A stretch of 64,000 nucleotides of DNA from Mongoliitalea lutea (GTDB lineage Bacteria > Bacteroidota > Bacteroidia > Cytophagales > Cyclobacteriaceae), in the NCBI RefSeq assembly GCF_014652135.1, contig NZ_BMYF01000022.1:1-64000 (forward strand), read 5' to 3'. A model generated the notes under the pieces. It worked only from the letters and a program-made list of their open reading frames with translations. It searched no databases and had not been told where the DNA came from. Position numbers and translations under genes: made by a program. Shown in pieces: positions 1 through 8,959 of this stretch. The first letter of the stretch is position 1, and every line of letters begins with the position of its first letter.

Positions 1-96
1 CCCAATGACCTCCGGAATCCAAACGGTTTTATTGGCCCATTGATTCCCGGAATCCATGGCCCAATATCACCGGAATCCCTGGCCCGTTGACCTCCG
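1..96. mobile_element. probable end of an IS21-type insertion sequence (multiple terminal repeats)
   Basis: The 9-mer CCGGAATCC occurs at 12-20, 47-55 and 70-78. It is embedded in units of about 22-23 bp that begin TGGCCCA (33-55 and 57-78), with partial units at 1-20 and 80-96. Several short repeats clustered at one end are typical of IS21-family termini. No transposase gene is inside the window, so the assignment depends on sequence to the left. The repeats stop just where recognisable DUF2971 coding sequence begins. Confidence 0.45.
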
Positions 97-769
97 TTTT
101 AGACACTGTAAACTTTTTAAAAGGTATGATTTGATGACTTACGAAGATAGATTCAATAAATACATGGAAGTCTCAAAAACCAAAAATCCAAGATTTAATA
201 GGAAACAGCATCGGGATTTTGCAAAAGAGTGGGCCAAAAATGGACCTCTAACGAAAAAAGGGTATATAGAAAAGACCCAAAAAGAACATTATGAAGAATT
301 TGACAAAAGGTTTGGAGTCTTGAGCTTAACAGCCAACCATTCAAATCTATCAATGTGGAATAAATACAGTGGTTCAGGCAAAGATTTTTGCGTTGGTTTC
401 GACTCTGAGGTCTTTTTTAGCAAAGTAGGAGGAGGAGGGCCTGTATTTTATGTGGATGAATTACCAGTTATCTATCATAGTGATGACAGGAATACAGAAC
501 ATATTAAGCAAGTCTTCCACAAAGAAAAAAAATGGGCATTTGAAGAAGAATATAGAACCCATAAGTTTTATCCTAACCCAGCTTCAATTAAGGATCGTCA
601 AATAATACTGCCTCAAATTTGCTTCAAGGAAGTTGTTTTTGGCTGGGATATAGCCCAAAAATCGAAAGATGAAATAATGGAAGTATGTATCAAAAACAAT
701 TTGAATGTGGATTTTAAACATGCCACTTTAAATGGAAATGGAATAGTTATACAACAATTAAACATTTGA
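56..769 (+). pseudogene. DUF2971 family protein, N-terminally truncated
   Basis: The open frame of 237 residues carries the middle and C-terminal part of a DUF2971 protein. Visible are GVLSLTANHSNLSMWNKY, then a GFCIGFD-like stretch (DFCVGFDSE), and W..EEEYR. The usual start of the family, an LYKYR motif followed by NDPFD, is absent. The first 15 or so residues are encoded by the repeat-rich DNA at 1-96, so the present ATG is probably accidental. The recognisable part begins near CKLFKRYDLMTYED, about where the residues after NDPFD would lie. I infer that an insertion-element end removed the N-terminus. DUF2971 function is not established, though such genes are common in defence islands. Confidence 0.7.
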
Positions 770-844
770 TGAATTCAAATATTCCCCGACCATTCCTGTC
801 ACAACCCATACCCTTTTTCACTTATTTTAGTATCTTGCTTCTTG

Positions 845-866
845 AACAGTTTTTTAGCTAACTGTT
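845..866. promoter_or_regulatory. inverted repeat in the BREX leader, possible operator
   Basis: AACAGTT (845-851) and AACTGTT (860-866) form a perfect 7-bp inverted repeat with an 8-nt spacer, about 85 bp before brxA in the 180-bp leader. It could be a regulator site or a weak hairpin. No regulator gene adjoins the operon, so the partner is unknown. I could not place a convincing TAnnTTTG promoter box here. Confidence 0.3.
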
Positions 867-949
867 TAGTATATGTTTTACCATAGACTTAAAGAAGGTT
901 TTTTCTTGTAAGCTATTTTCCAGCTATTTGTAGGTGATTTACACTTGTA

Positions 950-1714
950 ATGGCTGGTTTTAAATTAAGAGATAAGTTATCAATGAAGGATAATAAAAAG
1001 AAGACTGTCCACGTCCATCGGACCATCATGTTTCAGGAATTGGAGAAGGTGATGGATTTTGGGATTGATTTAGATACGTACACCACCGCTATGGAGGCCA
1101 ATGTTTTCGGCAAGAAGTCAGCAGATGGGATCAAACAAACGTCTAACTTTTTATCCAGGATCTATCTCTTTGACCCAAAGGTGGACAGTTTTAAAGTATT
1201 CAAATACTTTTGGAAAATAACTTCAGAAGATGAAAGACCTCTTATGGTTTTTCTATTTGCCTTTACACAAGACCACTTGCTGTTTGAAAGTGCTGAGGTA
1301 GTTGCACAAACTCCCCTTAAAGAGAAGGTAACTGTAGAGGCTTTTAAAGAGAATTTGGAGCGCTATTACCCAAATAAGTATTCTGCTGTAACTTCACATT
1401 CCATTGGTAAAAATCTCGCTAGTTCTTGGAAGCAAGCAGGCTTTATCGAAGGTAAAACCAAGAATATCCGAGTACAACCTGAGATATCTTATAAAGTAGC
1501 TGCCTTTGCCTTTTTCTTGGCTTTCTTAGAAGGGGATAGGGGAGAGTTTATTTTAAAAAATCCTACTGTCAAATCTCTTTGCCTAAGCGAAACCAAACTC
1601 AGAGATCTTGCCATTGAAGCAGCAAAACAAGAACTATTGCAGTACCAATACAGTGGAAGTGTTACATCGTTTGCTTTTCCACAATTGATATCCAAACTAC
1701 AAATCTTCGACTAA
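950..1714 (+). CDS. brxA: BREX protein BrxA (DUF1819)
   Basis: First gene of the BREX operon, 254 residues. The product fits DUF1819/BrxA by its position directly before a DUF1788 gene, its all-helical composition, and a central stretch with TSHSIGKNLASSWKQAGFI followed by a C-terminal helical half. In studied type 1 systems BrxA is a small DNA-binding helical protein; its exact role in methylation or exclusion is unsettled. The basic N-terminal stretch (KLRDKLSMKDNKKKTVHVHR) is compatible with DNA contact. The protein is somewhat longer than the roughly 200-residue enterobacterial forms. The stop lies 3 nt before brxB, implying co-translation. Confidence 0.8.
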   Translation: MAGFKLRDKLSMKDNKKKTVHVHRTIMFQELEKVMDFGIDLDTYTTAMEANVFGKKSADGIKQTSNFLSRIYLFDPKVDSFKVFKYFWKITSEDERPLMVFLFAFTQDHLLFESAEVVAQTPLKEKVTVEAFKENLERYYPNKYSAVTSHSIGKNLASSWKQAGFIEGKTKNIRVQPEISYKVAAFAFFLAFLEGDRGEFILKNPTVKSLCLSETKLRDLAIEAAKQELLQYQYSGSVTSFAFPQLISKLQIFD

Positions 1715-1717
1715 CCT

Positions 1718-2263
1718 ATGATTGCAAAAGTAGATCAACTGATTCTGGAGTTTGACAAAGTAGTCAATGAACCCTGGAACTCCACCTTATCCGGACAGGA
1801 GAGAGTATGGTTTCTGGTATATGACCCTGCCGAACAGCGAAAAGTCAGCTTGAGGATAGGGGAGTTTGAAACAGCAACGCTCCGAGCTGGAAAAAAATGG
1901 CAGGCCATCTCTATGAAAAACTGTTTCCCTGAATGGATGAGCAAGCACGATTACCGGGATGAATACTTTGCCAATCCTGAATACATTGTAGATCAGCTGG
2001 AAGCGGAGTTTATACCATTCGCTATAAAATTCCTTAAAGAGAAATTAGTAGCGTTATCACAAGACAGTGATACCTTGGTGGCACTGTTGGATGTTTCTTC
2101 ATTGTTTGGGTTTGCAAGGCTATCAGAAATCATCAAGCATTGTGATAGAGACTTTCAGGGAAGGTTGCTGATTTTCTTTCCAGGTGAATTTGAACAAAAC
2201 CAGTACAGATTATTGGATGCCAGAGATGGATGGGATTACATGGCTAGACCCATTACGATATAA
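1718..2263 (+). CDS. brxB: BREX protein BrxB (DUF1788)
   Basis: A protein of 181 residues with the DUF1788 C-terminal signature RLLIFFPGEFEQNQYRLLDA followed by RDGWDYMA. BrxB is a core component of type 1 BREX; it has no recognised catalytic site and is thought to act structurally with the other Brx proteins. It starts 3 nt after brxA and ends 11 nt before brxC, so it belongs to the same transcript. The length is near the family norm of about 190-200 residues and nothing appears broken. Confidence 0.88.
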   Translation: MIAKVDQLILEFDKVVNEPWNSTLSGQERVWFLVYDPAEQRKVSLRIGEFETATLRAGKKWQAISMKNCFPEWMSKHDYRDEYFANPEYIVDQLEAEFIPFAIKFLKEKLVALSQDSDTLVALLDVSSLFGFARLSEIIKHCDRDFQGRLLIFFPGEFEQNQYRLLDARDGWDYMARPITI

Positions 2264-2274
2264 AATTAGTAGAG

Positions 2275-5200
2275 ATGAAGAATAAAGACCTTTTTAAGTT
2301 AAACCCAACTGATACCAACATCAAAAACGATGGGGTTGCCAAGATCAAGACACTTTTAGAAACGGATGATCTGGCTATTGCAGAATACGAATTGAAGACC
2401 TTCGTCTGTGAAGGTGAGTATCACGATGGTTTAAAAAAGATTCTGGAAACCTATTTGTCAAATTTTGAAAAGAAGGATTCCAATATTCCTGCTTTTTGGG
2501 TGTCAGGCTTCTTTGGTTCGGGTAAGTCCCACTTGGTGAAGATGGCAGGCTACCTATGGGATGATTTTGAATTCCCAAATGGGGCTACAGCAAGGACTAT
2601 TAAACCATTGCCTACCGAAATCAAAGATTTATTAACAGAGATCGACCGGAAACAGAAAATCTACGGTAGACTTTCGATTTCAGGAACATTGAGAGACTTT
2701 CCTTCCAGAGATATCAGTTACTCTTTTTTGCAGATCATGCTGAGTGCATTAGATCTTCCCCCTCAATACCATCACTTCAAATTTATTCATTGGACTATAG
2801 AGGAGGGTATTCATGATGAATTAAAGCAAAAAATAGAGTCACAAGGGAAAGTATTCAGAAAAGAAGTAGAAAATCTTTTTGTCTCCTCAGCATTGGCTAA
2901 AGCAATTTTGGAAATCAAACCTGATTTTGCAACCAATGAAGCACAGGTACGTGAAATTTTCAGAGCTCAATATCCACGGGTAGAATCCATTTCCCGAGAG
3001 AATTTTATCAGAACCATCAAAGAAGAAATCCTTCCGCTAAAATTCGGTGAAAAAATACCTTGTACCCTGATCGTGTTGGATGAGGTACAGCAATTTATTG
3101 GTACCGATGGAGATTTGGCCAATGCTGTTCAGTTTTTGGCGGAAGACTTATGTTCCAGGTTTGACAACAAATTTCTCTTTGTAGCTACCGGACAAAATGC
3201 CCTTCAGGATACACCTACCCTCCAAAAGTTGATGGCCAGATTTAGAGTGCCTATTCAGCTTTCAGATACCGATATCCAAAAAGTAATCCGTAAAACCATC
3301 CTGGAGAAAAAGCCGTCTGCTGTCACTGCTATCCAAAATAAACTGGAAGAAGCAATGGGGGAAGTGTCGAGAAATCTTTCAGGAACTGATTTTGCCTTTA
3401 TCAATGAAGATAAAAATATGTTGGTGGCTGATTATCCTATTTTGCCATCTACTAGAAAATTTTGGAACAGGCTTCTTAAAGTAATTGATACTGCTGGCAC
3501 ACAGGGGATGCTTAGAAATCAGCTTCGGATCATCGATGAAAGTTTGAAGCATGTGGCAGATGATGCTGTTGGAAGAGTCGTTCCTTCGGATTTTATATTC
3601 AACCAAAACCAAACCCAGCTGATACAGTCAGGATTGCTGCTCTCAGACACCAACACGCTTATTCAGAGCAAGAAAGCAGAAGCGGGTGATGGTTTGTTGG
3701 AAAGTAGAATTCTGACAGGTGTATTCCTGATTGAGAAACTTACCAACGAAGCAAAGAATACCGGTCTCAAAGCAAACGACGCGCATATTGCAGAGCTTTT
3801 GCTAGATGATCTCAATACCAATTCAGAAAGCTTCCGGAATAAAATCAAGGAGTTGATTCAAAAGCTGGTTGAAGAAAAGGTCTTAATGCCTATCGATGAT
3901 GAGTATAGACTTCAGACCAAAGTGGGTGCTAACTGGGATCAGGAGTTCCGTAAACATCATGTTAAAATCTCCAATTCTGGAGAAGATCAGATCCATAATC
4001 TCCGTAAAGAAAAAATACTAGCTTACTTCAAGGATAAAACCAAATCCATAGCTATTCTGCATGGGACTTCAAGAGTAGCTAGAGTTTTTGAACTTTGGGA
4101 CAAGGATACGGCACCCAACAGGGATGAAAAACTCCACCTTTGGATCAAAGATGGTTGGTACACCAACGAAACCATGCTCATGGCAGAAATCCGGGCCTTG
4201 GGTAATGACACCCCACTAGCCTTTGCTTATGTAGCCAAACAAAGAGATCCAGAACTCCGAACCGCTATCATCAACTACATTGCAGCCAAAAATACCTTGG
4301 ATTCTATGGGAATTACAAATTCTATCGAAGAACAACAGGTGATGCGCAGCATGGAAACTAGGAAACAAACCTACTTGAACAATATTCAAGAGCTTACTGA
4401 GAAAATATGTAAAGAAGTGGTGATACTCCTAGCGGGAGGCAATAAGGTGGACGGTGCGTTTGTGAGGGACAACATAGAAAGCGCCCTTCATGCAATTGCT
4501 GATAGACAGTTTCCTGAATTCAAAAATAAGGCAGACTTCGCTAACTGGCCTAAGGCATTGACCAAAGCCATTAATGGCAGTCCAGATGCATTGGATGCTA
4601 TAGGTTATAGAGGTGAGGCGGTGAACCATCCTGTGGCATTGGGTATCCTTAACTTTATTGGTAATCAGAGCAAAACAGGTCGTGAAATCAGAAATCACTT
4701 TAGCATTGCTCCTTATGGCTGGACACAGGATGCGATTGATACCATGCTGATCTGTCTCAAGCGGAGTGAACATCTTTCCTCTACCGAGAGCGACCTGAAA
4801 ACAGGTACCATCAATCAAGCAACCTTCAAAAAGGAGATCCACACCCTTTCTGCAGTTCAAAAAATCAGCATCAGAAAAATGCTGCAAGAAGCAGGGATCA
4901 ATTGCCCTCCAAACCAGGATATTTTCCCATACTCCAATGATTTTTTGGATAGGTTGAAGAATCTGGCTCAGAATATCTCCGGGGAAGCTCCAAAACCAGA
5001 GCGAATCAATACAACTTTTCTTAAAGAGATCTCCAACAAAGAAGGCAATGAACGCCTTTTGGATATGCTCAATCATAAGGATGAACTGAGCGAAAAATAC
5101 AAGGACTGGACTAAGAAAGAAGAGCTGCTTAGAGAAAGAGAACCTGATTGGGATGTGCTTTGTGAGCTGAAGAAATACTGTCCTAACAGTCCGGATTTTG

Positions 5201-5715
5201 GGATGATTGTATCGGAGATTGATGCCATTAGAGATAACCGCCTGATCTATCAGGAGCCTGATCCTATTCAACCATTACTGAACCAACTGAAGGAGAAGCT
5301 GGGCAACCTCCTCAATGAGGTGATAGAAAAATACCTCCATCAGCGAAATGAAAGAATGGAGTTGCTACAGGCCAATGAATACTTCAGTAAACTCAGTCCT
5401 GAACAGAAGCATGCCATTCTTGCAAGGAATCAGTTATTGACCTCCTACGAGACAAAAATCTATGATGCTTATAACCTGTCGCATCAGCTGCAAAAGATTT
5501 CTCTGGACAACTGGAAGACCAAAATCTCTGCCCTTCAGGGACAGTTTGATGCAGCGCTGAACGAGGCCATAGAACTGGCAGCACCGAAGGCAGCAAGTTT
5601 CTACCTACCCAAACGTACCATCAACAATCAGGCAGAGCTGGAACAATATATTTCAGACCTCAAGGCAAAACTTGAGACTCTTTTAGAAAATTCATCATCC
5701 ATTATTTTGAAGTAA
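2275..5715 (+). CDS. brxC: BREX P-loop ATPase BrxC
   Basis: Large ATPase of 1146 residues. The Walker A motif GFFGSGKS is at residues 78-85 within SGFFGSGKSHLVKMAGYLW, and Walker B (LIVLDEVQQF) is at about 265-274. This early P-loop followed by roughly 800 helical residues is the DUF499-like BrxC/PglY layout. BrxC is essential for BREX defence and probably works as a large ATP-driven scaffold with PglX and PglZ. The C-terminal third is strongly charged and likely coiled-coil. The ATG follows a purine-rich TAGAG. The stop codon overlaps the pglX ATG by one base, indicating translational coupling. Confidence 0.92.
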   Translation: MKNKDLFKLNPTDTNIKNDGVAKIKTLLETDDLAIAEYELKTFVCEGEYHDGLKKILETYLSNFEKKDSNIPAFWVSGFFGSGKSHLVKMAGYLWDDFEFPNGATARTIKPLPTEIKDLLTEIDRKQKIYGRLSISGTLRDFPSRDISYSFLQIMLSALDLPPQYHHFKFIHWTIEEGIHDELKQKIESQGKVFRKEVENLFVSSALAKAILEIKPDFATNEAQVREIFRAQYPRVESISRENFIRTIKEEILPLKFGEKIPCTLIVLDEVQQFIGTDGDLANAVQFLAEDLCSRFDNKFLFVATGQNALQDTPTLQKLMARFRVPIQLSDTDIQKVIRKTILEKKPSAVTAIQNKLEEAMGEVSRNLSGTDFAFINEDKNMLVADYPILPSTRKFWNRLLKVIDTAGTQGMLRNQLRIIDESLKHVADDAVGRVVPSDFIFNQNQTQLIQSGLLLSDTNTLIQSKKAEAGDGLLESRILTGVFLIEKLTNEAKNTGLKANDAHIAELLLDDLNTNSESFRNKIKELIQKLVEEKVLMPIDDEYRLQTKVGANWDQEFRKHHVKISNSGEDQIHNLRKEKILAYFKDKTKSIAILHGTSRVARVFELWDKDTAPNRDEKLHLWIKDGWYTNETMLMAEIRALGNDTPLAFAYVAKQRDPELRTAIINYIAAKNTLDSMGITNSIEEQQVMRSMETRKQTYLNNIQELTEKICKEVVILLAGGNKVDGAFVRDNIESALHAIADRQFPEFKNKADFANWPKALTKAINGSPDALDAIGYRGEAVNHPVALGILNFIGNQSKTGREIRNHFSIAPYGWTQDAIDTMLICLKRSEHLSSTESDLKTGTINQATFKKEIHTLSAVQKISIRKMLQEAGINCPPNQDIFPYSNDFLDRLKNLAQNISGEAPKPERINTTFLKEISNKEGNERLLDMLNHKDELSEKYKDWTKKEELLREREPDWDVLCELKKYCPNSPDFGMIVSEIDAIRDNRLIYQEPDPIQPLLNQLKEKLGNLLNEVIEKYLHQRNERMELLQANEYFSKLSPEQKHAILARNQLLTSYETKIYDAYNLSHQLQKISLDNWKTKISALQGQFDAALNEAIELAAPKAASFYLPKRTINNQAELEQYISDLKAKLETLLENSSSIILK

Positions 5716-8700
5716 TGTCCGTATTATCCTCTTCCCAACGAAGCACTTTAGAGAAAGCAGTCAGTCAGGCCAGGAAAAGTGCTGAAAAAGGTGCCAAAAA
5801 TGCCCTGATGAGTTTGGCTGTGGATCAGGCAGAACCTTTTAGCCACATGAGTCCCGATCAGCGCAGTCTGAGAAACCGTCTCCGTCAGAAGGGACGGCTT
5901 TTGGGGGATGTTCTGGAACAGAATGGAGAGCAACGTATTCAGAAGCTTTCTTACGAACTCGCCTACGAGACCTGGCACAAGATGCTCTTTGCGAAGTTTT
6001 TAGAAGTCAACAACCTGCTGATGCACCCTGATGGTGTGGCCGTTACCCTGATGGACTGTGAGGAACTGGCAGCTGAAGAAGGTCATGCCAACAAATGGGA
6101 AACAGCCATGCACTATGCTTCACTGATGCTGCCGGCGATTTTTAGACCCTCCGACCCTGTGATCCAGGTGCAGTATGCCAGCAATGACCGCATAGAACTG
6201 GAAGAGATCATATCAGCTTTAGAAGACAACACCTTCCAAACAGACGATGCCTTGGGTTGGGTCTATCAGTATTGGCAAAGTGAGGAAAAAGATAGAATCA
6301 ATAAATCCGGAGATAAAATCGATGGAGAAAAGCTCCCTGCGGTCACCCAACTCTTTACGGAACAGTATATGGTGGACTTTCTGATCGACAATACCTTGGG
6401 TGCTTGGTGGGTCAGCAGAAACCCTGGGGTAGAACCACCTGTCAAGTTCGAATACCTGAGGTATTTGGAAGATAGTACTCCCGCAGCAGGGAAGTTCGAA
6501 GGCTGGCCGGATAAGACAGCTGCAGTCACTTCTCTAGATCCCTGCATGGGTTCAGGGCATTTTGTGGTTTCTCTATTTCCGGTCTTCGCCAAGCTAAGGA
6601 TGCATGAAGAAGGACTCGGTAAAGAAGAGGCTACAGATAGAGTAATTCGTGAAAACCTCCATGGCTTGGAGATTGACCCGCGCTGTACACAGATCGCAGC
6701 CTTTAACCTGGCCCTGACGGCCTGGAAATTCTGTGGTCACTACAAAGAGCTTCCCGAAATGAACTTGGCTTGTAGTGGTATCGCTCCTAAAGGGAAAGAA
6801 GAAGATTGGGTAAAACTGGTAGGAAAGGTAGATCGCTTTGAAGACAAATCCAGGATGGAAAATGGAATGCGTCAGCTTTACAAACATTTCCAATTGGCAC
6901 CTGAATTAGGTTCCCTTTTGGACCCTACCACTATTCAAGCAGATGTGTATACTGCCAGTTTTGAGCAACTCCAACCTGTTTTAGATAAAGCTTTGTCAAC
7001 CGAACTGGAAGGGGAACAATTTGAGAGAGGGGTATTGGCAGCTGGGATAGCAAAAGCGGGGCTATTACTTTCTAAAAAGTACTTTTTGCAAATTACAAAT
7101 GTACCGTATTTGGGTCGAGGACGACAAAAAGAAAAGGGTGAACTGGCTAACTTTTGTTCTATAAACTTTCCATTATCTAAAGGAGAGCTTGCAAATGTAT
7201 TTTTTGAAAGAATGTTGAAATCAAGCCGAGGAACAGCATGCACAGTAATGCCACAAAATTGGTTATTTCAAGCAACTTATAAAAAACATAGGGAAGATTT
7301 ATTAAAAAAATGGAAATGGGACTTTATTGTTAAGTTTGGATCAGGTGCATTCAGTCAAATTTCAGGTGAAGTAGTAAAAGCTATTTTGGCATCAGTTTCG
7401 AAAATAAAACCATTAGAGGACGATACTTTTTTTGGTATAGATGCCTCAAAAATAACAGGTGTTGCCTTGAAAGATGATGCAATAAAAATAAACAGTTTAA
7501 TAACATTAATCCAAAAGAACCAACTAAGAAATCCAGATTCAAAAATAATTCTTGAAAACTATTCTAATAACAAATCAGTTGGTTTACTTCAATTACATAT
7601 CGATTCTTATCAAGGGATAAAAACAGGTGATGATAGTAAATTCAAATTTCTTTTTTGGGAAAACAGATCATTAGAAAATTGGATGTTATCATATGGCGGT
7701 CCATTTTCTTCAAGTAAAGATGGGTGCCATTATATGTTAAATTGGAATAATGAAGGTAAAGATTTTGCTAGATTTCAGGGTCAAAAAGCGTTTGATAAAA
7801 TTGGTTTTTATTTAACTAATGTTGGGCGTTTACAAGGCTGTGAATTTTATTCCAAACCTTTTACAAGTGAAATAACGGTAATTATTCCCAAGGGGGATAT
7901 CAAGTCCGAGGTTGTCTATTCTTATATTCTTTCTAAGGAGTATCGAAATGAATTAAGAAAAATTGATCAAAACTTGGCAATTTCAACAGCCTCTGTTGGA
8001 AAAGTTCCATTCGATCTTGAACATTGGCAAAATGTTTCTAAAGAACAATACCCGAGTGGCATTCCTCTTCCCTACTCAAATGATCCAACTCAATGGATTT
8101 TCCATGGACATCCTCAAAATTCTGAAAACCCTCTTCAAGCGGCTGTTTCAAGAACTATAGGTTACCGCTGGCCCGCAGAGTCGGATCCGGAAATGGAACT
8201 GGATCCTAAAGCAAGAGAACTGATTCATGAGATTCAGGCATTTGATCACTTCAGTGATGAGGATGGCATATTCTGTATTCCTTCTGTAAATGGAGAAGCT
8301 GCGGGGGCCGATCGGCTTCGCGAATATATCCAAGCAGTTTGGGGTGCACAGTATGATATTTCTACCATCACCCAGCTCTTGGAAAAAGAAGGAGCTTCTT
8401 CTGCAAATCTGGAAGCCTGGCTGCGTGATGAGTTTTTTACACAACACTGCAAGGTATTCAATAACAGACCTTTTATCTGGCATATCTGGGACGGAAGAAA
8501 GGATGGATTCTCAGCTTTGGTAAACTACCACAAGCTGACTAAAAACAACCTGTCCAAGTTGATCTATACCTATCTCGGTGATTGGATCCGCATGTGTGAA
8601 GCCAAAAAGAAAGCAGGTGAAAGTGGTGCCGATGGGTTATTGAGCGCTGCCCTGAAGCTGAAGGAATCCTTGGAATTGATCCTAGAAGGAGAAAAGCCCT

Positions 8701-8942
8701 ATGACATCTTTGTACGCTGGAAGCCGCTCTCGGAACAGCCCATTGGTTGGGATCCGGACCTGAATGATGGGGTACGCCTGAATATCCGTCCCTTTATGGA
8801 GGCCAATATCCTCCGTAAGAAACCAAATATCAAATGGGGCAAAGACCGTGGCAAAAACCCTCCTGGAGCACCCTGGGGCGAGGAAAGAAACAATGATCTG
8901 CATTTGAGTTTGGAGGAAAAGAGGAGAGCGAGAGGCATCTAA
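5715..8942 (+). CDS. pglX: BREX type 1 adenine methyltransferase PglX
   Basis: Methyltransferase of 1075 residues that marks host DNA at BREX sites, by family knowledge as N6-methyladenine. The SAM-binding motif I reads DPCMGSGHF from residue 275. The catalytic motif IV reads NVPY at 462-465 in TNVPYLGRGRQ where NPPY is the usual form; this may be a subfamily variant. The protein continues into a putative target-recognition region and a conserved C-terminal part. Bases at about 7050-8150 are much more AT-rich than the flanks: two 60-base lines (7501, 7621) have 15 G+C each, against 26 and 29 in lines 6601 and 8761. This suggests that the specificity region was exchanged by recombination. The stop is 17 nt before the McrB-like gene. 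Confidence 0.92.
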   Translation: MSVLSSSQRSTLEKAVSQARKSAEKGAKNALMSLAVDQAEPFSHMSPDQRSLRNRLRQKGRLLGDVLEQNGEQRIQKLSYELAYETWHKMLFAKFLEVNNLLMHPDGVAVTLMDCEELAAEEGHANKWETAMHYASLMLPAIFRPSDPVIQVQYASNDRIELEEIISALEDNTFQTDDALGWVYQYWQSEEKDRINKSGDKIDGEKLPAVTQLFTEQYMVDFLIDNTLGAWWVSRNPGVEPPVKFEYLRYLEDSTPAAGKFEGWPDKTAAVTSLDPCMGSGHFVVSLFPVFAKLRMHEEGLGKEEATDRVIRENLHGLEIDPRCTQIAAFNLALTAWKFCGHYKELPEMNLACSGIAPKGKEEDWVKLVGKVDRFEDKSRMENGMRQLYKHFQLAPELGSLLDPTTIQADVYTASFEQLQPVLDKALSTELEGEQFERGVLAAGIAKAGLLLSKKYFLQITNVPYLGRGRQKEKGELANFCSINFPLSKGELANVFFERMLKSSRGTACTVMPQNWLFQATYKKHREDLLKKWKWDFIVKFGSGAFSQISGEVVKAILASVSKIKPLEDDTFFGIDASKITGVALKDDAIKINSLITLIQKNQLRNPDSKIILENYSNNKSVGLLQLHIDSYQGIKTGDDSKFKFLFWENRSLENWMLSYGGPFSSSKDGCHYMLNWNNEGKDFARFQGQKAFDKIGFYLTNVGRLQGCEFYSKPFTSEITVIIPKGDIKSEVVYSYILSKEYRNELRKIDQNLAISTASVGKVPFDLEHWQNVSKEQYPSGIPLPYSNDPTQWIFHGHPQNSENPLQAAVSRTIGYRWPAESDPEMELDPKARELIHEIQAFDHFSDEDGIFCIPSVNGEAAGADRLREYIQAVWGAQYDISTITQLLEKEGASSANLEAWLRDEFFTQHCKVFNNRPFIWHIWDGRKDGFSALVNYHKLTKNNLSKLIYTYLGDWIRMCEAKKKAGESGADGLLSAALKLKESLELILEGEKPYDIFVRWKPLSEQPIGWDPDLNDGVRLNIRPFMEANILRKKPNIKWGKDRGKNPPGAPWGEERNNDLHLSLEEKRRARGI

Positions 8943-8959
8943 TGAAAAAATGATACAAC

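Noticed and set aside
4429-5271. 280-residue frame on the minus strand inside brxC
   Set aside because: It lies wholly antisense to a clear brxC coding sequence and its product has no domain-like features.
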